Source: Silene latifolia
Taxonomy: Eukaryota; Streptophyta; Magnoliopsida; Caryophyllales; Caryophyllaceae
Assembly: GCF_048544455.1 (NCBI RefSeq)
Contig: NC_133537.1
Span: 147,600,058 to 147,664,057 of the forward strand
Direction: 5' to 3'
DNA length: 64,000 nucleotides
Both the position numbers and the translations under genes were made by a program. This document shows, one piece after another, positions 34,804-44,836 of this stretch (position 1 is the stretch's first letter; every line of letters begins with the position of its first letter). The notes below the pieces were generated by a model, which searched no databases, was not told the DNA's origin, and worked only from the letters and a program-made list of their open reading frames with translations.

Positions 34804-35457
34804 TATTGGGTAAATTAATCCAACACAAGTTACACAACAAAGTTTAATGAACAATGTTACAATGCACATGTAACATGTTGGAGTTAAATGAATGTGAATT
34901 CATTTGCGTAAGAATGTGCAGAAAACAAATGAATTGTGTTTAATTCATTTGTTCTGATAACGTGAAGTGACTTTATGATGTTAAGTTATAACGTCACTTT
35001 CACATGCTATATAAAGGATGCAATTTGTTTGGAAAACATATCTCACAACAAATATCAAATAAGGTGACTTAGCTTGGTAGAAAATAGCAAGTCGGGTTTG
35101 AGAGTGAGAGACAGTATAACGGGTGTTATAATACAATAATTTAGGAGGTTATTCTAGGGGTGATATTAGTGGCATTGACTAATATTACTGGAGGGCTAGA
35201 GGTTGTTATCTTATATTATTGTGGGTTTCGAATTGGTATTAATTCGGGACGGTTACGTTGTACTGGTACTATATTATTATAGTGGATTCTAGTCGTTTTG
35301 GCTAGTGGGTTTTACTTCCGGTTTGGAAGGTTTTGCCCTGGGTTTGACCCTAAATATTGTCTCATCTTATTATTGCTTACATTTATTTACTTTTACGGTT
35401 TACTTGTCGATTGGTTGCTTCCGTTGCGCATGGAAGATAGGCGCTAATTTCCCAACA
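34804..35457 (+). repeat. 3' LTR of copia element 2
   Basis: Almost identical to the 5' LTR, but the first dinucleotide is TA instead of TG. A mutated end would impair another round of integration. Confidence 0.9.
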
Positions 35458-35946
35458 GGTTCAAGAGAGGTCGTCGACGATAAAGGAACCGGAGAGCGAA
35501 AACAGAGCATGGTGGCTGAACATCCACGACGGCGACGGCGAGCTTGAGGCATGAAAGAGCACGATTGACATGGCGGCGATCGCGATTTCTAGCTTGTAAC
35601 CTGATCAATCTCCATTGTTGAAGAACTTAATGATAGATAAATAGATTTGAATTAGGGTTTACTATTGTTGATGTTTGTTTGATTGGGGATTTTTTGTTCA
35701 TATATGAGGTTGATGAAAGGAGGAGAGTTGGAGACACGGAATAGGTAGAGATAGAAAATTAATAATGTAAAATAAAAGATGCGGTGATCGGATAAGATTA
35801 TATAGTGCTGGATAATTTGACAATTTTGCCCTTAGTATTATGCGCCTATCTACCGTTGTTGTAATGTAAGCCCATGATTTGTGTTAGATCTAATGGTGGA
35901 GATTAACGGGACGGACTCACCTAGGATATCTGGACTAACCTGATGT

Positions 35947-35948
<2 letters not shown>
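35458..35948. other. Right end of element W
   Basis: The first 120 bp are unusually GC-rich for the region (GTCGTCGACG, GACGGCGACGGCGAGC), which may reflect captured host sequence; no protein is recognised. The last 60 bp are the inverted end of element W (CTAGGTGAGTCC read on the minus strand). Confidence 0.45.

Positions 35949-35998
<50 letters not shown>
35949..35998. repeat. (CT)n(TA)n microsatellite
   Basis: A CT tract (35949-35980) followed by a TA tract (35981-35998) separates element W from element X. Confidence 0.93.
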
Positions 35999-36640
35999 GA
36001 AGCAAGATCCGGTGAGTCCACCTATATATTTGAGTCCATGAGTCCATAAAACAATATCACGCACTATACAAAACAATATCACGAATTTTTTTTTCAAATT
36101 TTTTTTCGAAATTTTTTTTTTTCAAAATTTTTTTTTCGATTTTTTTTTTCGGAAATTTTTTTTTTTCAAATTTTTTGTTTTCAAATTTTTTTTTTTGTTT
36201 TTTTTTAAGCTGTGATATTGTTTAGTATAACGTGTGATATTGTATTACAAAACAATATCACGATTTTTTTTTTTATTCTTTTTTCGAAAAAGTTTTTTTT
36301 TTTTTTTTTTTTTTTTTTTAATGTAAGATGTGATATTGTTTAGTATAACGTGTGATATTGTATTACAAAACAATATCACGATTTTTTGTTTCAATTTTTT
36401 TTTTTTGAAAAAGTTTTTGTTTGTTTTGTTTGTTTGTTTTTTTTTTTTTTTTTTTTTTATTTTAATGTAAGCTGTGATATTGTTTAGTGTAACGTGTGAT
36501 ATTGTATTACAAAACAATATCACGACTTTTTTTATGGAATTTTTTTTTTCAAATTTTTTTTTCTATTTTTTTTTTTTGAATATAAGCTGTGATGTTGTTT
36601 AATATAAAGTGTGATATTGTATCATGGACTCACGGACTCT
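35999..36640. mobile_element. (TA)n-bounded element X with poly(T) tandem repeats
   Basis: The left end reads AGATCCGGTGAGTCCACC, then GAGTCCATGAGTCCATAAAA. The right end, inverted, reads GAGTCCGTGAGTCCATGATA. The interior is a tandem series of CTGTGATATTGTTTAG-TATAACGTGTGATATTGT-ATTACAAAACAATATCACGA units separated by long T-runs, with phrases near 36205, 36327, 36472 and 36586. The element makes its own hairpins through ACAATATCAC/GTGATATTGT pairs. No coding potential. The right boundary is approximate. Confidence 0.6.
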
Positions 36641-36649
36641 CAACGCGTG

Positions 36650-36850
36650 TTTTACACGGTAAATATCGTTAACTACGTATTTGCAAAAATTATAAAAGTT
36701 AGATATTTTTAATGTACTCGTAAAGACGAATCAAACAAGATCCCACATGAATATATTTTCACTTATGTATTGAAAGAAAATCGAGATTGAATGTGCATTT
36801 GTGAATAGTGTAAAAATTAGAAATAGGTAGAGTGGAGTTGAATGGAGGAA

Positions 36851-36852
<2 letters not shown>
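36650..36852. mobile_element. Stowaway-like MITE remnant
   Basis: The right edge, read inverted, is TACTTCCTCCATTCAACTCC, a Stowaway-type end with the TA target at the border. The interior TTCGTCTTTACGAGTACATT and ATAATTTTTGCAAATACG (minus) is of the kind seen in such MITEs. The left end is not clear. Confidence 0.45.

Positions 36853-36927
<75 letters not shown>
36853..36927. repeat. (TA)n microsatellite
   Basis: A pure TA tract of about 75 bp at the left border of element V. Confidence 0.95.
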
Positions 36928-36929
<2 letters not shown>

Positions 36930-37486
36930 TTTGGGATCGAGGTGAGAACCACCAACATAATGAGAACCATGAGAACTCCACCTTAGGGAATTTTTTTTAA
37001 AAAAAAAATAATGTCATATTTGGATTCAGCATAGAATCTTATGGCTAGATATCATATTTCTTGGTGAAAAAAGTATAAAGTAGTAACGGAAATCGAGGCG
37101 AGATACATTTTATTAATTTTCATGCACCTACTATTAATTTTCATGTATCTGACAATTTTCACGCACCTAGAACTCATTTCCGTACACCTTGAGCCAGTTA
37201 TTTTCATGCACCTAGTAATCATTTTTATGCTTGTAACAATTTTCATGCACCTAGAATTCGTAATCGCATCTATAGCCGTTTTAGTATACCTAGTTTTATT
37301 TATTTACATTAAGTTTATATTTTGTTAAAAAAATCAATAAATTTTACTTAGTTATACTAAAGAATGTATTTGAATAAACTAAACTAACGTTAAATGATTC
37401 ATCTAAACTTTCGAAATAAAATTTGTTGTAGAATTAGTAAGGGTTCTCACGGTTCTCATTATGTTAGTGGTTCTCACCGGATCCTG

Positions 37487-37490
<4 letters not shown>
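36928..37490. mobile_element. (TA)n-bounded inverted-repeat element V
   Basis: Terminal inverted repeats of about 45 bp: GGATCGAGGTGAGAACCACC, AACATAATGAGAACC at the left and, inverted, GGATCCGGTGAGAACCACTA, ACATAATGAGAACC at the right. TA tracts lie on both sides. The interior has five or more copies of TTTTCATGCACCTA with about 25-bp spacing (37118-37252). No ORF of note. The same GGATC..GTGAG start is found in elements A and X, and an abbreviated form in W. Confidence 0.8.

Positions 37491-37529
<39 letters not shown>
37491..37529. repeat. (TA)n microsatellite
   Basis: TA tract at the right border of element V. Confidence 0.92.
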
Positions 37530-37537
<8 letters not shown>

Positions 37538-38458
37538 CGTGAAGCATACTTGTGATTATCAAAACATGAACATATAACTATATGGTCCAACAAATTCCCC
37601 CCTTTTTTTATGATGACAAATCTCTAATGATTTGTGATTAAAATCATGTTCCCCCTCTAAAAAACGATATCAAAGTTATACTAAATTGAACGCAAGAACT
37701 TAAACAATCGTTTTCAAAGTTATAGCACCTAAGGACTTTAAGAGACAAAAGGTCTTGACAAGGAGCAAACTTAGGCAAATACTCAAATCATGGTCAGTTC
37801 TTACCCCTCTTGACATCATCAAAAAGAGGAGAACAAACATAAAATGACTAGGATAATATAGACCGAGGAAAGAAATATAAACGCAAACACATATTATAAA
37901 GCGAGAAATTATTCTACGACAAGCATACAAAATATAATACGAAAAATACAAACCAAGATAAAAAGTAGTATGTCAATGGGCCGAATAAGCGTTTAGTATA
38001 AAAATACGGTTCAATAAAAAGTAAAGGAGATGGGGCATATGATAGGACGAGAATGGGCTCAAGGAATGTTGTGGTTCACCACATGTGGATTAACATAAAC
38101 GGGCCTAGTGCGAAATTCAAGAGTGTCAAGAAGATCAAAGCATGCACGAACATTAATAGCTTGAGCGGTGAGGCAAGTGTCTAAAGTAACCACTTTCAAA
38201 GACAATGCTTTCGTAGCCTCTAACACCGTAGCTACTTCCTACCGAACACTTTTTCCATACTTCATCAGCGAGCCACCTTGAGTTACCTAAAAGTCCATAT
38301 GGTAACCTTGACGGATCACCTCATGACAAAGCTCACTCACACCCTTCTCCATCATCTTAAGACGCCCTTCCAAACCCCTCATCCAAGCCAACACATCGTC
38401 ATTACTAACCCCATTATTCACGGCCCCACTACTCAAACCCGAGAGCAAAGTGGCCATG
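37530..38458 (-). mobile_element. Sirevirus-like copia remnant
   Basis: On the minus strand, an accessory-type coding remnant (38458-38060) is followed by non-coding sequence. A polypurine tract AAAAAAAGGGGGGAATT (37593-37610) comes next, then the start of an LTR, TGTTGGACCATATAG, at 37592. The LTR is cut after about 60 bp by element V. Such a polypurine tract preceded by TCATCA is common in Sirevirus-type copia elements; the assignment is from memory. Confidence 0.5.
38060..38458 (-). pseudogene. Accessory (env-position) ORF remnant
   Basis: Read on the minus strand from 38458, the frame gives MATLLSGLSSGAVNNG, then DDVLAWMRGLEGRLKMMEKG and ELCHEVIRQGYHMDF. After an in-frame TAG and, 14 codons on, a second TAG, it continues with VATVLEATKALSLKVV and AQAINVRACFDLLDTLEF before ending in NIP and TGA. 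The heptad-like spacing suggests a coiled coil. It stands between a missing pol and a polypurine tract, where Sirevirus elements carry an extra ORF. The start is lost to the LTR at 38459. Confidence 0.45.
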
Positions 38459-38689
38459 TGTAATACCCCGTAAATTAATAATATTTATAAGAATAATTTA
38501 TGTAGTTCAAATAATTAATTAATGGCATTTATAGTAATAATTGCAAATAAGACGTTAATTAAATAATAAAATAAGTAAGCAAATCAGGAATTGGACTTAA
38601 AGGCAATAAGGCTTTTGGTCGTGTGCCATAGATAGCTGGATCGATTTTATTGGCCTAGTATGTATGATGGTCGGGAATTGTATCGGGAT

Positions 38690-38724
<35 letters not shown>

Positions 38725-38761
38725 GATAATGATAATGATAATGATAATGATAATGATAATG

Positions 38762-38796
<35 letters not shown>

Positions 38797-38797
38797 G

Positions 38798-38885
<88 letters not shown>

Positions 38886-39323
38886 GAGTATTAATAATGG
38901 TAACTCTTATAATAATTGCAATAAGGCAATACTTTCCTAATTGGTATCTTATACTCTCTAAACCTAGACTATAAATACAAAGGTAATCTGAAAAATAATT
39001 CATAAAAGAGAGAAGAAGGAGATTTAAGAGACGGAACGAGCAATTAGCGATAAAAGGTAAAACCGTCTTAAACTTAATTAATCTCTTTATAGCTTGTAAC
39101 CGTGACTTTTACAACCACCGTACATCACCATAGGAGCAACCATAGGAATTGTGAATTTGACCTACGACGACCTTCGACCACCGTGACTTTGACCTGACCC
39201 TTCATTGACCGTCGTTGACCATTCTGGGTTGGTTTTTGTTGCTGTTAAAGGTGGCGGGTTAGGGCTATGCGGGTTTGGAATCAAGGGACTCAAACCCTAA
39301 ATTGACCCACCAATTGGACAAGT
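38459..39323 (+). repeat. Chromovirus-type LTR, truncated
   Basis: It begins TGTAATACCCCGTAAATT, a Tekay-type LTR start. A long (GATAAT)n/(AAT)n tract (about 38686-38885) sits in the U3 part, followed by a TATA box CTATAAATACAAAGG (about 38970-38984). A transcript-start-like and U5-like stretch follows until the Athila remnant at 39324 cuts it. No second LTR is seen. Confidence 0.6.
38686..38885. repeat. (GATAAT)n then (AAT)n microsatellite
   Basis: About 16 GATAAT units, then roughly 30 AAT units. The frames called through it are poly-Ile/Met artefacts. Confidence 0.95.
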
Positions 39324-39911
39324 TGGTGTGTAGTCGTTATTTCAACCAAGACAATATTTATATCTTTACAAACTACTCTTAGTAGAGTGATAAGAAAAGG
39401 TCGGATCCCAAGAGACGGGTATCGATTTAAGATTTCAATTGCAGTAGTTATGTCTTAGGGTGTCACAATTTTAGGTTGAGATGAGATGTAATCTAAACTA
39501 ATCAATAAGATGAATGAAAACAAAGTAAAGTAATAAAAGGGTTTGTAAACAATTGATTAAGGGCACTAGGGTGTCATGGGTTCATAAGGGAATCATGAAA
39601 ATAGATCATACAAACATGTTCTCAAATAGATGCAAGCAACTTATTGTTGTGATGGAATCGAGTTAGTGTATATCTTACAATTCCTAGGAAGATTTAGGCC
39701 CCGGAGCCGAGTCGATCAAGACTTTACAACACCTACAAGTCGACTTAGTCTCTTCCTATTCAACTTTATGCATGGTCTAACAAGGCTTGAGTTGGCTTAT
39801 ATCTTACAAGCCTCATTGAAAAGATAAGAGATGGGTAAAAAATGCAAGGTTTCATAGTCTAACATTTCATTAAACATAAAATGTGCATAGGTTGAAATAA
39901 CAACAAGCAAG

Positions 39912-41715
39912 CCACTTTCCTCATCTAAGTGGCGTAAATTATCTAAAAGGGGAAGCAATCTAAAGGTACACACTCCATTATAGATATGGTCTCTTCAAGT
40001 TACTAAGCCTAGGAGGATACCAACAAATCACCTCCAAGTTGTGTCAAGTTTGGGTACCTTTGTCCTCAATTGCTAAATGGTTTTGTCAAGAGTAGACTCC
40101 CTATGGTGTTAGAAACACTGTAGGATCGCGGAATTCCCCTTCTTGCCTTGACAAGAAGAAGGGTCGTCCCCTCTCCACCATGCATAAAAGTGAAATCAAT
40201 GGATAAATGGAGCAATATGATTTTGAGTTTCATAATGGGAGTTTGCTTTTGATTTGTTATTCCCCCCAATTTCTTGTGGCATTTGACATTTTGAGAACAA
40301 TTTCTTCCCATTTCTTCGTTGTTTGGCATTTTGAAACTTGGCAATTTTTTTCAATTTTGTATTGTTTGAACATTTTTCAAAGTCACCCTAATTTGTAACG
40401 AGGGTGCTTTTATTGAAGCATAGGAGTTCTCATTTTTGTACTCCTCATTTCTGTGATGCAATTTTTGTGCAAACTTTTTGATTTTCAGTTTGATGCTTGA
40501 ACTCAAATTGAGAATTTTTGTGCCCATTCCCTTTTTGCGTGATAGATGTGATAGAAGTGGAAGATGGTTGCATGGTTTCAAGGGTCACCTTTTAATAAAC
40601 GGTAGCCAAGGAGTTTTCACACCACAAGGTACTCTTAACTACGCCTTAATCCATGGGTCAAAGGATACTAGCATGACACATGCTAGGGTGTTTTAAAGGT
40701 ATTCTAATAAGCAAAGTTTCAAGAAGAAAAAGTATCTACAAGGGCATTATATACGCTTATCAAGCTTCCCAAATAGATCTTTTCACAAAATTTTCCTAGA
40801 ATGCAACTACATGCCATGATGCAACTAACATATATACAACCTAATGCAAATGCTTCTATCAACTAGTATGCCATATAAACTAAATGCAAGCTCTTAACAA
40901 CACATTGGTTTGTACCGCATCAACCAATATAAAGACACATTGTAATTAACATATAAAAGGAGGAAGGAGATTTGGAAAGATTGTACCATGTTGTCTTCTA
41001 TTTCCTTCATGCCTCGAATGTGGCGTAGTCGGTCTAATGTGATAAGAGTGACAAACAAACACAAATATATACAATATGTACTATTCTACACTACAAAGGA
41101 GTGAACATGTTTTTGAATTTTTGAGAATTTTTCAATTTTTATCATTTTTCGATTTTTGAAAGTTAGGTTAGAATTTCCCATCCCCACACTAGTATGGGCA
41201 TTGTCCTCAATGACCAATACGATAGGAAATTATGAATGCAACCTATATGAAAATGCATAATTTCTAAACTAGTATGCAAACTATATGACATATATAAAAA
41301 GTGATGCAATCTAATCTACCCTATATGATGCATGCTCTCGATTAGTTGGAGAGCCAATTTGAATTGACTCGCATTCCTTGTGAGTGCACTTTCCTAAACC
41401 AAACAAAACACTATTTCTAGTGTAAAAAGAGGGGAAGTTCATGCACAAGGCAAGAATGTAATGTATGAATTCTAATTTGTCATTTTGGATTTTGCAAATG
41501 GGAACAAAATATTTATCATCACCTTGGTGTTGCTAAGGTGGAAAATAGTCCTTAAATTTTACAAGGACACCGATAGAACCGAATTAATTAATGATAAACT
41601 AAGTTAGAAAAACATGTGAAATTTTGACATGAAAAAGTGAGAGGGAATTGAAGAGCTTCACCTAAGCCATGGTAGGTGCCTCTTGCCCGCTCCACCAAGC
41701 CAATGAACATCTTCA
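39912..41715 (-). other. Athila 3' untranslated region (minus)
   Basis: Non-coding and homologous in inverse orientation to 1475-3200, including the AAGGGTCGTCCCCTCTC stretch near 40160 that matches GGGGACGACCCTTCTTCTTG near 2943. Small ORFs here are not conserved between the two copies. Confidence 0.6.
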
Positions 41716-43269
41716 CTAGTTGTCATCCTCTCCTCCAAGATCGTCATCCCATTGTGTTCTTGATTCATCACTTTCATAGAAATCCATAAATTCGTCACCA
41801 TCGCTATTGACCTCCACCGTGTTGCCAGCACTTGACTCCGCTCCTTCCCCATCTCCATTACCATGTGCTCCATTATTTGCATGCTCCGAATTTGGAAAGA
41901 GAATTTCTATTTGAGCCCAAGAGGGAAGCATTCCCTCTTCGTTAATGTGCCCTTGATGAGCCTTCCGGTGGAATTGAGGATAAACAACATAATAGTTGTC
42001 CACTCTATCTTCATATTGTTGGCGGTGAAAGGCTTGGAGTAGACCCGTTGCAAAATCATCTTGAGGAAGGGTGAATGGGTTAGGATGATTGTAAGATTGA
42101 TATGGAAAGGGGTATGGTGGGATCGTAATCTTTTCTTGACCGTTCACTTGGGGCTCACTCGGTTGGTGTTGAGTGCAAGGTGGTGCTTGGTTTGCTTGTC
42201 TTGAATTAGTGGGTACAAGGTAGGATTGCACTCGGGAAAGGGGACCCCTTCTAGGTGAAACTCTTGATAGACCTTCCATTGGAAGGGAAAGAGGGGTGCT
42301 TCCCTTGGTTAACCACTTGATTCTTCGTTCATAGCCTTCATAGGCAATCCAATGATGATGTTGGAAGAGTAGCATTTCATTGATCTTAGTAGAACCCGGA
42401 AGAGGTACATACGTGTTGCTGTTGTTGAAATTTGGGTTAAAGAACTTGGCAAGTCTAGTTACTAACCCACCATTGACAATGTGAATCATTTCACTATCAT
42501 CTCCATTCCGGAATTGCGCCCACCTTTCAAGGAGTACTAATGGGGCATTGAAATGATAGCCACTCTTTCCTTGTATCTTCAAGTAGGATTCCATGAAGGT
42601 GTGGTCACGCTTGTTTACAGTTGAGGGGCCGCGACGAGCAAGTAGAGTGCTTGCTATAAACCGATAAGTAAGCCGGATGATAGGATTTTGTATAAAAGAG
42701 GCCGAACAATCTTTGATTTTGCATAAATCATGACCCGTCAATGCTCGCCAAAGCGATGCTACACTATAGTTCCGGGGTTTTGAGGAACGCGTAGGAGATA
42801 CATCAAGTCCAAATACATCCGCAAATTCTACAAGGGTCATCATTCTTGTTGTGTTCTCAAGTCGGAATTCAACGCAAATCGTCTGGTTTAGGGTGGAGAT
42901 TTTTAGGAAACGTAGTCATTCAAGAACTAATGGTCGATACGTAAGCTCATGCATGTGGAATAATGTTGAAAGACCAAAAAGTTCGAAAAGTGCCTCGGTT
43001 TGGTGGTATATCCCTAATTTCCTTAATGTGTGATGGCAAACAAATTTTGTTGGGAGAATATTCTTACCTAAGAGATGGTGGAAGATGATTCTCTGAGCAT
43101 CATTAACAAATTCGATGTTTGGGAACGCTTTTAACCTTGAAAGATCGATGATTTCTTCGTTTTCCCTTCTCAATGTGTTGAGATAAGAGGTTGAAGAACT
43201 CCCTATGACCCTTGTTCTATCTTTTCTTTTGGTAAGGATCCTCTTGTCCTCATCTTGAATGTAGATCAA
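41716..43269 (-). pseudogene. Athila env-like ORF with one in-frame stop
   Basis: The frame runs from 43269 to 41716 (518 codons) without any shift and is broken only by TGA at 42916-42918, directly after TYRPLVLE. Upstream: IEFVNDAQRIIFHHLLGKNI, LRKLGIYHQTEALFELFGLS. Downstream: MTLVEFADVFGLD, SLWRALTGHD, LTYRFIASTLLARRG, MIHIVNGGLVTRLAKFF and an acidic C-terminus ending DDDLGGEDDN. This matches the ATHILA ORF-1 family (PF03078) from memory. There is no transmembrane segment or signal peptide, so a true envelope function is doubtful. The stop is probably a single mutation of a sense codon. Confidence 0.75.
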
Positions 43270-44068
43270 AAGTTTTGCTTGTCTAAGATGGGAGATTAAT
43301 CTTTGTATTGTAGACCCTTTTTGAAACCCTAGGTTTTGGGTATTTTTGTTTGAAGATGCAATTGGGTGTTTTGAGTGTTTGGGAGATGATTCTTTATTTT
43401 TTTTGTGGAGGAAAGGATGATGTGTCTTAATGTGTGTGGTGGAAAGAAAGGTATGTTTTCGAAAATAGAAGGGTGGAACGGGAGGGAGACGCGCGGGTTG
43501 AGTATCGGGACGAGTGTTTCCCTTTCTGTAGAAAAATTATACGAGCAGGTAGGGACGCGAGGATTGGAGTCGGCTCAAGCGTCTTGGATCTTGGGATGCC
43601 CGTCCTCATTTCAGGGCGCCCGGATTTTGAAACAGCGAGAAAATCTTCATCTGAAGGGATAGCGGGGACGTTAGTCCTGTTGTTAGTCCGCACAGATTCT
43701 TTTCCAGGGAAAACTTCTTTGGCAAAGTAGTCAGGGACGCGCGGATTGCTGTCAGCTCGCCCGTCTTGGATCTCAGGACCCCCGTCCCAATAGTAGGACA
43801 CCCGAATTTTAGAACAACGTAGAATCCTTGATCCAACTTCTTCACAACTCCCACGAGCCGAGCCTAGCCCGTGGGGATCCTCCTTTTTGCTCTTCTTTTT
43901 CCCTCTTTTAGGAATTGACAAGGGTGCTTCCCCACACTTGAATCGTCATATCCTTCACTCGTCAAACAAGATTAGTAGCACTCCCTCACTAACTCTCATG
44001 CTAAAATCGTGCTATAAGGAAGTAAAGTGCAAATGCAATGAAATTAAAAATATAAGTAAGAAGCACTA
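43270..44068 (-). other. Region upstream of the env-like ORF (minus)
   Basis: Read on the minus strand there is a leader-like stretch with AAAACCTAGGGTTTC (about 43322-43336) just before the ORF. Further upstream is a GC-rich zone (43480-43830) with CGGGCGAGCTGAC, CGCGCGTCCC and CCCGTCCC-type words like those in the Athila LTR U3 parts. No pol-like coding sequence is seen. Frames called here (for example 43427-43921) are by-products of the GC-rich words. Confidence 0.45.
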
Positions 44069-44480
44069 CTACAAATACAGGCAACTACAACGGCCCTTTA
44101 ACAACGCTTATTCACGAAAATCACCAAAAGACGTTGTAGAATGGATAATTATCTTCTTGTGAAATTTTACTAAACTTAATTACAACGATTATGTGTTGTT
44201 AACCGTTGTTATTCATTTTAACAACGGGTCAAACATTCACAACCGTTGTTAATATAAAAACTAATAACAACAGTTTACTCTGTAATACATTTTAACCGTT
44301 GTTAATAATTTGGCGCAAAATTAGTGAAAAGTAATTACAACGGTTATGTTAGAAACCGTTGTTATTAGGTTGTAACTACGGTTGTAGACTCAATAACCGT
44401 TGTTATTAAAGTTATGAAAATCTAAAGAACAACAGATTACTTTATTCTGTTATATGCTACAAAACACAAACACAATCTAA
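44069..44480. repeat. CACTA left terminus and subterminal repeats
   Basis: After the CACTA terminus, ACAACGGTT/AACCGTTGTT words recur about a dozen times to 44410 in both orientations. TTTGGCGC at 44309-44316 fits the plant E2F consensus. The block resembles 59755-60075. Confidence 0.85.
44309..44316 (+). promoter_or_regulatory. E2F-like site, upstream of tnp2 gene
   Basis: TTTGGCGC fits the E2F consensus TTTSSCGC. It lies within the subterminal repeats about 530 bp before the tnp2 ATG. Confidence 0.4.
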
Positions 44481-44836
44481 TACTGCTACTATACACAAAT
44501 ATCATCCTCCATTCCTCCATGATCGTCTCTGTCTGTCTTCATCTCCGTCACTGTTGTCACACTATTCTCTCCCTCATCGTGTTTATCAATCAGGTATATA
44601 TGTTTCTTAGCTTATTAACTATTTCTTATTAAGGTTTTCAAGCTATATATAGATATAGGATTGTATGTTCAATTTCCTGGCCTATGAATGTCGATTATTT
44701 TTGAATTTGTGAATTTTCTGGGTTATTATCTAATTTGTTGATAATTTAGCTTAATTGATTTCCTGAATTTCGTTTATTTGTTTGCCTATTATTGGATTTT
44801 CTGACTTAGTTGCCTATATATTACGAATGTAGAAAA

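Larger units (their letters stand above)
32541..35457 (+). mobile_element. Ty1/copia element with gag-protease only
   Basis: It has two 654-bp LTRs (32541-33194 and 34804-35457) and a perfect target duplication GGTTC (32536-32540 and 35458-35462). The primer binding site is TGGTATCAGAG at 33196 and the polypurine tract is GGAGGGGGAG before 34804. The LTRs are nearly identical, but the right one begins TATTGGG instead of TGTTGGG, so the conserved TG is lost. The 1.6-kb interior codes only for gag and protease; integrase, RT and RNase H are absent, so mobility would need a helper. Confidence 0.93.
16241..35948. mobile_element. (TA)n-bounded inverted-repeat element W, heavily nested
   Basis: The left end reads CATCCGGTGAATCCAG, then TTAGGTGAGTCAGTCC and CCGTTAGATCTG. 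The right end, inverted, reads CATCAGGTTAGTCCAG, then CTAGGTGAGTCCGTCC and CCATTAGATCTAAC. AG/TA tracts lie outside both. This suggests one element of about 2.5-3 kb split by later insertions: the Athila solo LTR (16486-27403), copia elements (28716-32231 and 32541-35457) and a Stowaway-like MITE. That the two ends belong to one insertion is inferred from orientation and similarity; no target duplication can be shown beyond the TA tract. Confidence 0.45.
39324..44068 (-). mobile_element. Athila-type element, partial, U3 deleted
   Basis: On the minus strand it has an env-like ORF (43269-41716), a 3' untranslated region (about 41715-39912) homologous to 1475-3200, and then only the last 590 bp of the LTR (39911-39324). 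The LTR U3, TATA box and polypurine tract are missing: sequence matching LTR position 26371 joins directly to sequence matching 3195. The left border has CAAGT (39319-39323) as a possible target duplication. The CACTA element starting at 44069 ends it on the right. Confidence 0.7.

Noticed and set aside
36245..36523. Lys-rich minus-strand ORF
   Set aside because: A translation of long T-runs in element X.
38647..39003. Poly-Ile ORFs on both strands
   Set aside because: Translations of the (GATAAT)n(AAT)n microsatellite.
43427..43921. Overlapping ORFs of 82-164 codons on both strands
   Set aside because: Stop-poor GC-rich words of the Athila type create open frames in several phases; no domain is visible.
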